The notes: generated by a model not told the origin, from the letters alone. A stretch of 56,550 nucleotides of DNA from an uncultured Bacteroides sp. (GCA_948847595.1 CAQOGY010000020.1:1-56550), one strand, 5' to 3'. Shown: positions 44,383 through 53,674, counted from the stretch's first letter. Translations and numbers: made by a program.

Positions 44383-45513
44383 ATGGCAAAACAGAAAATA
44401 ATTCGTGCCTGCACAGTTCCCCAATCTTTGGGCTTTGTGACGGGAATGCTTCCCGATTTGCAAAAGAAGTATGAAGTAGTGTTATTGTCATCTTCTGGTC
44501 TAGAATGGGAAGAGGTACGTAGATTGCATCCTGATGTCAAGTGCATAGAAGTGGATATGGAACGTCACATTTCTCCCATCAAGGATATAAAGTCTTTGTG
44601 GCAGTTATGGCGTACATTCTGCAAAGAAAAACCGAAAATGGTGCATTCTATGACCCCTAAAGCAGGTTTGCTTTGTATGCTGGCGGCTCGAATGGCTGGT
44701 GTACCTGTACGTGTGCATACCTTTACAGGTTTGGTATTTCCTACTTCCGTTGGGTTGAAAAAGAAAATATTGATGGCAACGGATTGGCTTACTTGTGCTT
44801 GTGCTACACATATTATTCCAGAAGGGGAGGGGGTAAAAAATGATTTGTTAAACAATGGCATTACTAAAAAGCCAATAAAGGTGTTGGGTTACGGCAATTG
44901 TCGCGGAATAGACCTTGAACGCTTTGACAAGACACCGGAAGTGATGGAACAGGCTGAGAAATTGCGTAAAAAGTCTGTTTGTACCTTTATTGCTGTAGGT
45001 CGCATAGTGGGTGACAAAGGTATAAATGAATTGGTTGAAGCTTTTGTAAAATTGAATAAGGAAAACAGTGCTACACGTCTGATTCTTGTAGGCTGTTATG
45101 AAGATAAACTTGATCCTCTTAAATCTGAAACACTTAACTTAATTAAGAATTGTAGTGCTATTGAGGCTGTAGGGCAGCAAAAAGATGTGCGTCCTTGGTT
45201 TGCAGCAGCAGATGTTGCCGTGCTTGCATCCTATCGGGAAGGATTTCCGAATGTGGTGATAGAGGCTGGTGCCATGGGATTACCTCAAATTGTAACCGAT
45301 ATTAATGGTGCGCGTGAGATTATTATTGAAGGTGAGAATGGAACTGTCATTCCTTCTAAGAGTGTTGATGCGCTTTATAATGCCATGAAACATATGCTTG
45401 ATGCAGATTACCGTGATGGTCTTGCAAACAATGCCCGTAAGTTGATTGCTTCAAGGTATGAGCAGGGATTTGTGCGTAAGTGCTTATGTGATTTCTACGA
45501 TAAAATATTGTAA
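44383..45513 (+). CDS. Family 4 glycosyltransferase (PglA/WbpU-like)
   Basis: A 376-residue GT-B enzyme that opens KIIRACTVPQSLGFVTGML and has HSMTPKAGLLCMLAARMAGV, FIAVGRIVGDKGINELVEAF and YREGFPNVVIEAGAMGLPQIVTD. This branch usually adds the second sugar onto an undecaprenyl-PP-linked N-acetylated sugar, as PglA does. Its position right before the phosphoglycosyl transferase fits that. A 5' stub of a similar gene lies at 39934. Confidence 0.92.
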   Translation: MAKQKIIRACTVPQSLGFVTGMLPDLQKKYEVVLLSSSGLEWEEVRRLHPDVKCIEVDMERHISPIKDIKSLWQLWRTFCKEKPKMVHSMTPKAGLLCMLAARMAGVPVRVHTFTGLVFPTSVGLKKKILMATDWLTCACATHIIPEGEGVKNDLLNNGITKKPIKVLGYGNCRGIDLERFDKTPEVMEQAEKLRKKSVCTFIAVGRIVGDKGINELVEAFVKLNKENSATRLILVGCYEDKLDPLKSETLNLIKNCSAIEAVGQQKDVRPWFAAADVAVLASYREGFPNVVIEAGAMGLPQIVTDINGAREIIIEGENGTVIPSKSVDALYNAMKHMLDADYRDGLANNARKLIASRYEQGFVRKCLCDFYDKIL

Positions 45514-45514
45514 T

Positions 45515-46123
45515 ATGTACAAACATTTTTTTAAAAGGATTATTGATTTCTGTATTGCTTTAATAGTATTGAGCGTTCTACTTATTCCGCTGGTGTTCAT
45601 AACTCTGTGGCTACATTTTGCCAATAAAGGTGCGGGAGCATTTTTCTTTCAGGAACGTCCCGGTAAAAATGGTGAAATATTTAAAATAGTCAAGTTTAAG
45701 ACTATGACTGACGAACGTGACATTAATGGTTGCTTGCTTCCCGATGAAATGCGTTTAACTAAAGTAGGGAAATTTGTGCGTTCTACAAGTATTGATGAAT
45801 TGCCTCAATTTTGGAATGTATTGGTTGGTGACATGTCACTTATCGGTCCTCGTCCGTTATTAGTACAATATTTGCCTTTGTATAACAAGGAGCAGGCGCG
45901 TCGGCACGAGGTACGTCCCGGTATTTCCGGCTGGGCACAGTGTCACGGGCGTAATTCGTTGTCGTGGGCGGAAAAGTTTACCTTGGATGTGTGGTACGTC
46001 GACCATTGTACACTGATTACAGATATTAAAGTGATTTTTATAACAATCAAAAAGGTGCTTGTCCGCGAGGGTATCTCACAAGAAGGCAATGCCACCATGG
46101 AACCTTTTAACGGAAACAACTGA
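45515..46123 (+). CDS. Initiating phosphoglycosyl transferase (PglC-like)
   Basis: It moves a sugar phosphate from UDP-sugar to undecaprenyl phosphate and so starts the repeat unit. I choose the ATG at 45515 (MYKHFFKRIIDFCIALIVLS), one base after the previous stop; a longer frame overlaps the glycosyltransferase gene. The 202-residue chain has one membrane-inserted helix (about 8-35), KFKTM, STSIDELPQFWNVL with the catalytic Asp-Glu pair, GPRPLL and RPGISGWAQ. This is the minimal, monotopic form, as in Campylobacter PglC. Confidence 0.94.
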   Translation: MYKHFFKRIIDFCIALIVLSVLLIPLVFITLWLHFANKGAGAFFFQERPGKNGEIFKIVKFKTMTDERDINGCLLPDEMRLTKVGKFVRSTSIDELPQFWNVLVGDMSLIGPRPLLVQYLPLYNKEQARRHEVRPGISGWAQCHGRNSLSWAEKFTLDVWYVDHCTLITDIKVIFITIKKVLVREGISQEGNATMEPFNGNN

Positions 46124-46710
46124 TGTATTTATACGGTGCCAGTGGTCATGCCAAAGTGATTATTGATATTATAAGAGCGCAAGGTGGGGTAGTTGAAGGC
46201 TTGGTAGATGACAATCCTGAGCTTGAAGAGCTATGTGGTATTCCTGTGTTGCATGATTCTGCCAAGTTATCTCCTTTTATAGTTAGTATTGGGAATTGCA
46301 AGATACGCAAGATGATTGCTGAAAGGCTTGACTGTGAGTTTGTAACAGCCATTCATCCTTCTGCTATCATTTCGCCGACTGCTGTAATTGGTGAAGGTAC
46401 GGTGGTAATGCAAGGTGCTGTTATTCAAACGGAAGCTCAGATAGGCAAACATTGTATTATCAATACCAAAGCAAGTATTGACCATGAATGTGTTATTGAT
46501 GATTATGTGCATATAGCACCTGGCTGTACTATCAGCGGAGATGTGCATATTGGTGAGGGGAGTTGGATCGGAGTGGGGACAACCATCATACAAGGTGTTC
46601 ATGTGGGCAGGAACTGCTTTATTGGTGCCGGTAGTGTAATAGTAAAAGATATACCGGACAATTGTAAGGCTTATGGTGTCCCTTGTAAAATAGTAGAAGT
46701 AATCAAATAA
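46123..46710 (+). CDS. NeuD/PglD-like sugar N-acetyltransferase
   Basis: The 195-residue protein has an N-terminal Rossmann-like sugar-binding part, MYLYGASGHAKVIIDIIRAQ, and a C-terminal left-handed beta-helix (about 85-185) with AVIGEGTVVMQGAVIQ and VHIAPGCTISGDVHIGEG. The candidate base His is in SIDHEC. PglD acetylates the 4-amino group of the UDP-sugar made by PglE. The start overlaps the previous stop by one base (TGATG). Confidence 0.92.
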   Translation: MYLYGASGHAKVIIDIIRAQGGVVEGLVDDNPELEELCGIPVLHDSAKLSPFIVSIGNCKIRKMIAERLDCEFVTAIHPSAIISPTAVIGEGTVVMQGAVIQTEAQIGKHCIINTKASIDHECVIDDYVHIAPGCTISGDVHIGEGSWIGVGTTIIQGVHVGRNCFIGAGSVIVKDIPDNCKAYGVPCKIVEVIK

Positions 46711-46722
46711 AATATAAAGTAA

Positions 46723-47988
46723 ATGAGTTACATTCCTGAAAAAACAATTTACCTCTGTCTTGCTCACATGAGCGAAGACAGAATTGAACAGAAATACGTA
46801 AAGGAAGCATTTGATACCAACTGGGTGGTTCCTTTGGGACCTAACGTAAATGCTTTCGAAGAAGACTTGAAGAACTTCGTAGGCGGACAGAATGAGGTTG
46901 TTGCACTTTCGGCAGGTACGGCAGCAGTTCATCTGGCATTGATTGGCTGTGGTGTTCAGGCGGGTGATGAAGTATTGGTACAAAGCTTTACCTTTTGTGC
47001 TTCGTCGCATCCGATAACTTATCTTGGTGCCAAACCAGTGTTTGTAGGTTCTGAAAAGGATACTTGGAACATGGATCCGATATTATTAGAGGAGGCTATA
47101 AAAGATCGTATCGCCAAAACAGGTAAGAAACCGAAGGCAATTGTTCCTGTGGCACTTTATGGTATGCCTTACGATTGCGAAAAAATCATGGAGATTGCAA
47201 ACAAATATGAGATTCCAGTTGTTGAGGATGCCGCAGAGGGATTTGGTAGCAAATTTGATGGTAAGGTGTTGGGTACCTTTGGAAAGTTTGGTGTATTGTC
47301 ATTTAACGGTAATAAGATGATAACCACATCTGGTGGTGGTGCTCTGATTTGCCGGAATGCGGAGGACAAAAATACCATTATGTGGTATGCGACTCAGGCC
47401 CGTGATGCTTATCCTTACTATCAACATACGGCCATTGGTTATAATTATCGTATGAGTAACATTTGTGCCGGTATTGGTCGTGGTCAAATGACTGTTGCGG
47501 ATGCGCATATTGCCCACCACAAGCATATTCAGGCATTGTATGAGGAACTGCTGAAGGATGTGGAAGGTATTCATATCCACAAGCAGCCTAGGGATTCACG
47601 CTATGATTCTAACTTTTGGTTATGTACAGCTACTATTGACCCTGATGTAAGGATTGTGGGTCAGGAGAATGCTTATAAGGAAGTAATTAAAACTGCTGTG
47701 GGTGGTGCTGCCGGTGTGATCAAAGCTGTAGATAGTGCTACGACGGATTGTCAGCCTAATGAGAATGTGGAGGCACTCCGTGTATTCATGCTTTCCAAGA
47801 GGATTGAGGCACGTCCTGTATGGAAGCCGATGCACAAGCAACCGGTTTATGCGGATGCTCCTTTCTATACGAATGGAGTAGAAGAGAAAATCTTCAAAGT
47901 TGGATTTTGCCTTCCTGCCGGACCGTATGTAACTGATGCTGATGTGCATTATATCGTAGAGAAAATAAAAGAAGCGATTGTGAAATAA
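46723..47988 (+). CDS. DegT/PglE-like nucleotide-sugar aminotransferase
   Basis: The 421-residue PLP enzyme transfers an amino group to the C4 ketone of the 4-keto-6-deoxy sugar. It opens IYLCLAHMSEDRIEQKYVKEAF; VVEDAAEGFGSKFDGK and LSFNGNKMITTSGGG carry the PLP-binding Asp and Lys. This last motif is the same pattern as in PglE. With the dehydratase at 22317, NeuD/PglD at 46123 and PglC at 45515 it completes a route to a diacetylated bacillosamine-like initiating sugar. It is the last capsule gene. Confidence 0.94.
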   Translation: MSYIPEKTIYLCLAHMSEDRIEQKYVKEAFDTNWVVPLGPNVNAFEEDLKNFVGGQNEVVALSAGTAAVHLALIGCGVQAGDEVLVQSFTFCASSHPITYLGAKPVFVGSEKDTWNMDPILLEEAIKDRIAKTGKKPKAIVPVALYGMPYDCEKIMEIANKYEIPVVEDAAEGFGSKFDGKVLGTFGKFGVLSFNGNKMITTSGGGALICRNAEDKNTIMWYATQARDAYPYYQHTAIGYNYRMSNICAGIGRGQMTVADAHIAHHKHIQALYEELLKDVEGIHIHKQPRDSRYDSNFWLCTATIDPDVRIVGQENAYKEVIKTAVGGAAGVIKAVDSATTDCQPNENVEALRVFMLSKRIEARPVWKPMHKQPVYADAPFYTNGVEEKIFKVGFCLPAGPYVTDADVHYIVEKIKEAIVK

Positions 47989-48173
47989 TAGTTTCGACCA
48001 TTAATATTATAAGCAAGAGAATATGTGGCGGAATATTAAAGAAATATGTAGGTCCCTGAACTCATGATATATTCATGAATTCCCTGCATTATATGAGTTG
48101 GGAAGAATACAGCGGTATATTCCTGACTTATCCCCTCATATTGGTGTAAAACCGATATGTGTTTGTATGTGAA

Positions 48174-48207
48174 ATATATCAACTGTCTGTGAAGATAGTT
48201 GATATAT
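48174..48207. terminator. Perfect 11-bp inverted repeat after the capsule operon
   Basis: ATATATCAACT (48174-48184) pairs with AGTTGATATAT (48197-48207) around a 12-nt loop, followed by TAGTTTTAG. It may end the capsule transcript, though the T-run is broken. It may instead be a site near the start of the regulator gene 61 bp downstream. TAGCTTTG at 48248-48255 matches a -7 box for that gene. The rest of the 280-bp gap holds nothing more that I recognise. Confidence 0.5.
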
Positions 48208-48268
48208 TAGTTTTAGGGGGTATATCGTGGAATTCGATATTTTTTCGTAGCTTTGTGGCAACTAATAT

Positions 48269-48847
48269 ATGGACTTCTCTTCAATGAAAAACATCATTAG
48301 CAAAATCAGGCAAATTTATCCGGTTTCTGACGAAGCGCTTCAGGCATTGCAGGCGAATATGCAGGTGCGGTATTACCCCAAAAACACTTATATCGTTCAA
48401 TCGGGCATAACAGATCGTTTGGTTTATTTTATAGAAGAAGGTGTTGCCCGTTCCGTGTTTCATCATAACGGGCAGGACACTACTACCTGGTTCAGCCAGG
48501 AAGGTGATGTGACTTTCGGTATGGATTCGTTGTACTACAAACAGCCGTCGATAGAGAGTATTGAAACTCTAACGGATTGCCAAATCTATGTTATTCATAT
48601 TGATAAACTGAATGCTCTTTACGAAACATATATTGATATAGCCAACTGGGGAAGAATCCTGCATCAGGATGTAAACAAGGAATTGAGTCATATGTTTGTG
48701 GAAAGGCTTCAGCTTTCGCCCAGGGAGCGATACGAACAGTTTAACCGGCGATATCCCGGACTGATAAATAGGGTAAAGTTGAAGTATGTGGCTGCTTTTC
48801 TTGGTATTTCCATTTATACGCTCAGCCGGGTACGTGCAATAAAATAG
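48269..48847 (+). CDS. Crp/Fnr family transcription regulator
   Basis: The 192-residue protein has a cyclic-nucleotide-binding-like beta-roll (about 20-125) with YYPKNTYIVQSGITDRLVYF and TTWFSQEGDVTFG, a long dimer helix, and a short HTH (about 165-190) with RVKLKYVAAFLGISIYTLSRV. The canonical cAMP-binding Arg/Ser pair of Crp is not evident, so the ligand is unknown. It is followed by an acyltransferase gene after 97 bp. Relation to the capsule operon is unproven. Confidence 0.9.
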   Translation: MDFSSMKNIISKIRQIYPVSDEALQALQANMQVRYYPKNTYIVQSGITDRLVYFIEEGVARSVFHHNGQDTTTWFSQEGDVTFGMDSLYYKQPSIESIETLTDCQIYVIHIDKLNALYETYIDIANWGRILHQDVNKELSHMFVERLQLSPRERYEQFNRRYPGLINRVKLKYVAAFLGISIYTLSRVRAIK

Positions 48848-48862
48848 ATATTCTCCAGTCTT

Positions 48863-48908
48863 TTTTGCTTTTAAGCAAAAGAACTTCGCTTGCCAAGCTG
48901 TATCTTTG
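48863..48908 (+). promoter_or_regulatory. Palindrome and -7 box before the acyltransferase gene
   Basis: TTTTGCTT-TT-AAGCAAAA (48863-48880) is a perfect palindrome, and TATCTTTG (48901-48908) a consensus -7 box 36 bp before the ATG. The palindrome covers the place where the -33 box would be; no TTTG lies at the right distance. It could be the operator of the regulator coded just upstream, or a weak terminator of that gene. Confidence 0.4.
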
Positions 48909-48944
48909 CCATCTGAAAATATTAATTAAACAATAAAAAAACAG

Positions 48945-50117
48945 ATGTCGAACATTTCTTCCTCAGCTTTTGCAGACACTAAAGCACATTATGATCTTCT
49001 TGACGGACTTCGTGGCGTGGCAGCTCTCATGGTTATATGGTATCATATATTTGAAGGCTACGCTTTTGCGGAAGTCAGTAATTCCGCTGGTAGTGGTATG
49101 ATTGAAACCTTCAATCACGGATATTTGGCCGTCGATTTTTTCTTTATCCTTTCGGGTTTTGTTATCGGTTATGCGTATGACGACCGTTGGGGTAAGAGCA
49201 TGACAATGAAAAATTTCTTCAAACGCCGTTTGATACGTCTTCATCCTATGGTAATCATGGGTGCTGTTCTGGGTGCTGTCACATTCTATCTTCAGGGGTG
49301 TGTGCAATGGGATGGAACGCACGTTGCCATATCCATGGTGATGCTGTCACTTCTCTGTACGATATTCTTTATTCCTGCGATGCCGGGTGTGGGTTATGAA
49401 GTTCGCGGAAATGGTGAAATGTTCCCGTTGAACGGGCCTTGCTGGTCATTGTTCTTTGAATATATAGGTAATATCCTTTATGCCTTGTTTATTCGTCGCT
49501 TGTCAAACAAGGCATTGACGATACTTGTAGTTTTGTTGGGAATTGCGTTGGCATCATTTGCAGTATTCAATGTTTCCGGTTATGGGAATATTGGGGTAGG
49601 TTGGACATTGGATGGTGTCAACTTTTTAGGCGGATCATTGAGGATGCTTTTCCCTTTCTCTTTGGGTATGCTTCTGTCGCGTAACTTCAAGCCCGTTAAA
49701 ATAAGAGGTGCATTTTGGATATGTACAATTATATTGCTCGCTTTATTTTCAGTGCCTTATCTGGAAGGTACAGAGCAGTTTTGTACAAATGGTGCTTATG
49801 AAGCATTTTGTGTGATCGTAGCTTTCCCCATTCTTGTCTGGCTGGGAGCATCGGGAACCACTACGGATAAGAAGTCAACTGTGATATGTAAGTTCCTGGG
49901 CGATATATCATATCCGGTTTATGTGATACATTATCCAATTATGTATTTGTTCTATGCATGGTTGATTAAGAATCAGCTCTACACTTTGGGAGAAACTTGG
50001 GAAGTAGCTTTATTCGTTTACGTATTGAGTGTTGTATTGGCTTATCTGTGCCTGAAACTGTACGATGAACCCATACGAAAATATCTGGCTAAACGCTTTC
50101 TGCATAAGAAACAATAA
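48945..50117 (+). CDS. Membrane acyltransferase (acyltransferase 3 family)
   Basis: The 390-residue protein has about ten membrane helices and the family opening YDLLDGLRGVAALMVIWYHIFEG, with the Arg and His that are usually conserved, then HGYLAVDFFFILSGFVI and RLIRLHPM. Proteins of this type acetylate surface sugars. It has its own promoter-like box and stands outside the capsule operon, so it may act on capsule, O-antigen-like glycan or another polymer. Confidence 0.92.
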   Translation: MSNISSSAFADTKAHYDLLDGLRGVAALMVIWYHIFEGYAFAEVSNSAGSGMIETFNHGYLAVDFFFILSGFVIGYAYDDRWGKSMTMKNFFKRRLIRLHPMVIMGAVLGAVTFYLQGCVQWDGTHVAISMVMLSLLCTIFFIPAMPGVGYEVRGNGEMFPLNGPCWSLFFEYIGNILYALFIRRLSNKALTILVVLLGIALASFAVFNVSGYGNIGVGWTLDGVNFLGGSLRMLFPFSLGMLLSRNFKPVKIRGAFWICTIILLALFSVPYLEGTEQFCTNGAYEAFCVIVAFPILVWLGASGTTTDKKSTVICKFLGDISYPVYVIHYPIMYLFYAWLIKNQLYTLGETWEVALFVYVLSVVLAYLCLKLYDEPIRKYLAKRFLHKKQ

Positions 50118-50274
50118 TTTATAACCCGGCTTTTGACAAGACAAAGTAAAGGGAACGGTTAAAGAATATGAAAAATGAGCAAACTCATAGTATTCCTAAA
50201 TCTTTCCGGAATCTGTATCGTTATTTGCAGTATAAAAACTAAGTATAGTATTAATGCTAAAAAGAATAACGATT

Positions 50275-50721
50275 ATGAAGAAAATTCTATCTTTACTTGT
50301 GTTGGCTATTGTAGCCGTACAGTTTTCATTCGCAACTGATGTGATAACGAAAGACATGAATCAATTGCCGCTTCCTGCACGCAATTTTATCAATCGTCAT
50401 TTCACGAAGCCTGAAGTTGCTCAGATTAAGATTGATAAAGATTTGATGGAGTCTACCAAATACGAAGTATTACTGGTGGATGGTACGGAGATTGATTTTG
50501 ATAGCAAAGGAAACTGGGAAGAAGTAAGTGCTAAGAAAGGAGAGTCTGTTCCCGCAAGTATAATTCCGGGATTTGCTGTCGATTATCTGAAAGCGCACAA
50601 TTTTGTAAGTGAGGGCGTGACGAAAGTCGAACGTGACCGTAAAGGATATGAAGTGGAATTATCTACGGGAGTTTCTTTCAAATTTGATAAAAAAGGAAAG
50701 TTTCTGAAGGCTGACGATTGA
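50275..50721 (+). CDS. Exported PepSY-like protein
   Basis: The ATG at 50275 gives a clean signal peptide, MKKILSLLVLAIVAVQFSFA; the in-frame ATG 21 bp earlier only adds LKRITI. The 148-residue protein is made of two similar halves, each with a pattern like LPLPARNFINRHF...VAQIKIDKD and GTEIDFDSKGNWEEV, matching the putative-beta-lactamase-inhibitor-like PepSY domain of Bacteroides. Function is not known. A second such protein follows after 41 bp. Confidence 0.8.
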   Translation: MKKILSLLVLAIVAVQFSFATDVITKDMNQLPLPARNFINRHFTKPEVAQIKIDKDLMESTKYEVLLVDGTEIDFDSKGNWEEVSAKKGESVPASIIPGFAVDYLKAHNFVSEGVTKVERDRKGYEVELSTGVSFKFDKKGKFLKADD

Positions 50722-50762
50722 TTGAACAATAGTAATAGATAAACCTAAACAAGAAGAAAGCT

Positions 50763-51272
50763 ATGTGGAAATTTAAGTTTGGCGCGTGGGCGGTATTGCT
50801 GATGATGACCGCCCTTTCTTTCAGCGCATGTAGTGACGATGATGATGATCCTGCCTTGGTGCCGCCCAGTAATATTACTGAGGCTTTGAAGCAACTGTAT
50901 CCGGCTGCACAGAATATAGAATGGGAAATGAAAGGAGACTATTATGTGGCCGACTGCTGGGTGACCGGTGATGAATTGGATGTTTGGTTTGATGCCAACG
51001 CAAATTGGGTGATGACTGAGAATGAACTGGATAGCATCGACCAGTTGGTACCGGCTGTTTATACGGCTTTCCAAAATTCGGATTATAGTGCGTGGGTAGT
51101 GACGGATGTCTATGTATTGACGTATCCGCAGAATATGACGGAATCCGTGATTCAAGTGAAACTGGGCAGTCAGCGATATTCGCTTTATTTCTCACAGGAA
51201 GGCGGACTACTGTATAAAAAAGATATCAGTAACGGGGATGATACCAATTGGCCGCCTACTGAGAATAATTAA
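50763..51272 (+). CDS. PepSY-like lipoprotein
   Basis: The 169-residue protein has a lipoprotein signal ending SFSACSDDDDD, lipidated at Cys23 with an acidic start that favours surface export in Bacteroides. The body holds two PepSY-like halves: ITEALKQLYPAAQNIEWEMKG with GDELDVWFDANANWV, and a weaker second copy with VIQVKLGSQRYSLYFSQEGGLLY. It pairs with the preceding gene, and both may bind the same partner; none is identified. Confidence 0.8.
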   Translation: MWKFKFGAWAVLLMMTALSFSACSDDDDDPALVPPSNITEALKQLYPAAQNIEWEMKGDYYVADCWVTGDELDVWFDANANWVMTENELDSIDQLVPAVYTAFQNSDYSAWVVTDVYVLTYPQNMTESVIQVKLGSQRYSLYFSQEGGLLYKKDISNGDDTNWPPTENN

Positions 51273-51276
51273 AATT

Positions 51277-51344
51277 AGGCACGGATTACGCGGATTTCAC
51301 GGTTTTAGTTAATCAGAACCGTGTTATCCGCGTAATCCGTGCCT
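51277..51344. repeat. Long intergenic hairpin between convergent genes
   Basis: A 19-bp arm beginning AGGCACGGATTACGCGG (51277-51295) pairs perfectly with 51326-51344, and an inner pair CACGGTT/AACCGTG (51298-51304, 51317-51323) extends the stem. It lies between convergent genes and may end both transcripts. The CACGGATTACGCGGAT word is, as I recall, a common intergenic repeat of Bacteroides genomes. Confidence 0.85.
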
Positions 51345-51380
51345 GAATAATTCTAAAGGTATTTAAACTCCCCTTTATAA

Positions 51381-52589
51381 TTACATCTGTTGGTAATCTT
51401 TAGCCAATCCGCCTTCACTTGTTTCTTTGTAGAGTGACGGCAGGTCGTGTCCGGTCTGTTTCATTACTTGCACTACTTTGTCGAATGAGACGCGGTGCAT
51501 ACCATCCGTAAAGGATGAATAAATGTTGGCGTCCAACGCACGGGCGGCAGCATAAGCGTTGCGTTCGATACAGGGAATTTGTACCAAGCCGCAGACAGGG
51601 TCGCAAGTCATACCCAAATGGTGCTCAAGTCCCATTTCGGCAGCGTATTCGATTTGTGCCGGACTACCACCGAATAACTGATTGGCAGCAGCCGAAGCCA
51701 TGGCGCAGGCAACGCCTACTTCTCCCTGACAGCCTACTTCCGCGCCGGAAATAGAAGCGTTGAATTTGACAATGTTTCCGATTAATCCGGCAGTGGCCAA
51801 TGCACGTAAAATACGCATATCGCTGAACTCGCGGCTTTTTTGTAAATGATAAAGCACGGCAGGCATCACACCACAAGAACCACAGGTAGGGGCAGTCACA
51901 ATCTTTCCGCCGGAAGCATTCTCTTCACTTACTGCCAGGGCATATGAAAAGACAAGTCCTCTGGATTGGAGAGATTGCTTATAGCCGGTGGCACGTATAT
52001 AATAGGTGGAAGCTTTACGTCTCAGGTTTAGTGGGCCGGGCAATACGCCTTCCGCTTCCAGTCCGCGGTGGATGGCATCTTTCATGGTAGTCCATACCTC
52101 TGCCAGATAATCCCATATATCTTCATTCTCACATTCCTTCACATATTCCCAATAACTTTTCCCGGTACGCTCGCACCATTGGAGTATTTCGGTCATATTG
52201 TTCATGCCGTACACTTCCGGGCTTTCGATAGTCGGGGTATCATTGTTTTCTGCCAATGCACCGCCGCCTATACTGTAGACTGTCCAGTTTTCGGTAACTT
52301 TATTATTGGCATCAAGGGCGGCAAATGTCATCCCATTCGGATGGAAAGGCAGGAATACTTTGGGTTGCCATACGATTTCCACCGGAGCAACGGGTTGCAG
52401 AGTATCTATGATAGCTACATCCGTCATGTGCCCTTTGCCCGTAGCGGCCAAACTGCCATAAAGAGTAACTTTGAAAGAAGCGGCATCCGGATGGCGTTCC
52501 AGAAACATTTCAGCAGCTTTACGTGGTCCCATTGTGTGGCTACTGGAAGGACCTGTGCCTATCCTATATAGCTCTTTGATTGATTTCAT
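51381..52589 (-). CDS. sdaA: L-serine dehydratase, iron-sulfur type, single chain
   Basis: It converts L-serine to pyruvate and ammonia with a [4Fe-4S] cluster. The 402-residue protein has the beta domain first (about 1-150; GPSSSHTMGPRKAAEMFLER) and the alpha domain after (about 160-400). Cluster ligands are in PTCGSCGVMPA, GCQGEVG and CDPVCGLVQIPC. Both domains are in one chain, as in E. coli SdaA. It follows corA by 19 bp on the same strand, so the two may share a transcript. Confidence 0.96.
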   Translation of the reverse strand: MKSIKELYRIGTGPSSSHTMGPRKAAEMFLERHPDAASFKVTLYGSLAATGKGHMTDVAIIDTLQPVAPVEIVWQPKVFLPFHPNGMTFAALDANNKVTENWTVYSIGGGALAENNDTPTIESPEVYGMNNMTEILQWCERTGKSYWEYVKECENEDIWDYLAEVWTTMKDAIHRGLEAEGVLPGPLNLRRKASTYYIRATGYKQSLQSRGLVFSYALAVSEENASGGKIVTAPTCGSCGVMPAVLYHLQKSREFSDMRILRALATAGLIGNIVKFNASISGAEVGCQGEVGVACAMASAAANQLFGGSPAQIEYAAEMGLEHHLGMTCDPVCGLVQIPCIERNAYAAARALDANIYSSFTDGMHRVSFDKVVQVMKQTGHDLPSLYKETSEGGLAKDYQQM

Positions 52590-52608
52590 GACTGAAGGTG
52601 TGTTTTTA

Positions 52609-53661
52609 TTAATACCAATTTTTCTTTTTGAAGAACAAATATACGATAATACCGATAATCCCCATCACAAACCAGGCAAATAAATAACCATAGCGCCAAT
52701 CCAGTTCGGGCATCCATTTATAGTTCATCCCCCATACTCCGGCTAAAAAGGTCAGAGGAATGAAAATGGTGGACACGATGGTCAGCCGTTTCATGATGTT
52801 GTTCATCCGTAAGTCATTGTTGGAGATATAAAGGTCTACCAATGAAGAAAGCGTTTCCCGGCAGATTTCAATGGTTTGCAGGACGAACTGCAAATGGTCG
52901 TTCACATCGTTGAAGAAAGCGCGGTTCACCTTATGAATGAGCAGGTTTTCTGCACGTAACAGTTTTATATATTGCTCTTTCAATGGAAGAATAGATTTCT
53001 TCATCAGCATATATTGGCGTCGGAGTGCCTGAATCTGGACACCAATGTCGTTTCCTTCGGTGATAGTGAGCAGTTCCTCTTCCAGGTCTTCGAGCGCATC
53101 ATCAATAGAGGAGATAGTCGAGATATAGTTTGCCATTACACTGTTCAGTAATACGCTAAGCAGGTAATCCGTCTGGCGGCTACGTATTTTCAGGACATCG
53201 TTGCGCAGAGCAGAATTGACGTCATCGAAGAAATCGGTTTCCTTTTCAAGGAAGGTAAGCACATAATTGCTTCCGAGGATAATACATACCTGTTGTTGGA
53301 GCAATTCGTCCAGTTCGTCTTCCTCTTTATGCGTATTGGGGTAGAATAATTTTAGAATCAGGACAATATACTTGTCATGTTCTTCGATTTTGGTAGGGTG
53401 GTCAGAGTTCAGAATGTCTTGTAATACAAGGAAATCTATTTCAAAATGACTGCAAATTTCGCGGATGGTTTCCGTATCTTTCAATCCGTGCACTTGCAAC
53501 CAATTGATTCGTGCATTGTCCAATGTATCTTTGACGGATTGGAATGTATTGCCGGAATTTTCCTGCATCTCGGTAGTATTGTACGTACAAAGATGGATGT
53601 GGGTAGGAGTCTGGCTGTCTCCGGTGTAAATAAGCTTTTCGCTTAACAGGTTATTTTTCAT
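52609..53661 (-). CDS. corA: CorA family magnesium/cobalt transporter
   Basis: This is a pentameric inner-membrane divalent-cation channel. The 350-residue chain has a large cytoplasmic N-terminal funnel (about 1-285), the long stalk helix, and two C-terminal helices (about 290-345) separated by the selectivity motif GMN in GVWGMNYKWMPELDW. KKKNWY at the C-terminus is the usual basic tail. Its promoter region lies in an inverted repeat (53675-53713). Confidence 0.95.
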   Translation of the reverse strand: MKNNLLSEKLIYTGDSQTPTHIHLCTYNTTEMQENSGNTFQSVKDTLDNARINWLQVHGLKDTETIREICSHFEIDFLVLQDILNSDHPTKIEEHDKYIVLILKLFYPNTHKEEDELDELLQQQVCIILGSNYVLTFLEKETDFFDDVNSALRNDVLKIRSRQTDYLLSVLLNSVMANYISTISSIDDALEDLEEELLTITEGNDIGVQIQALRRQYMLMKKSILPLKEQYIKLLRAENLLIHKVNRAFFNDVNDHLQFVLQTIEICRETLSSLVDLYISNNDLRMNNIMKRLTIVSTIFIPLTFLAGVWGMNYKWMPELDWRYGYLFAWFVMGIIGIIVYLFFKKKNWY

Positions 53662-53674
53662 GCTTTATTCTCGT

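Noticed and set aside
46267..47010. 247-codon open frame on the minus strand
   Set aside because: It crosses two well-supported genes (NeuD-like and PglE-like) on the other strand and its translation is low-complexity.
51277..51344. A second invertible segment
   Set aside because: The arms are only 30 bp apart with no promoter and no recombinase beside them. A hairpin repeat between convergent genes explains it.
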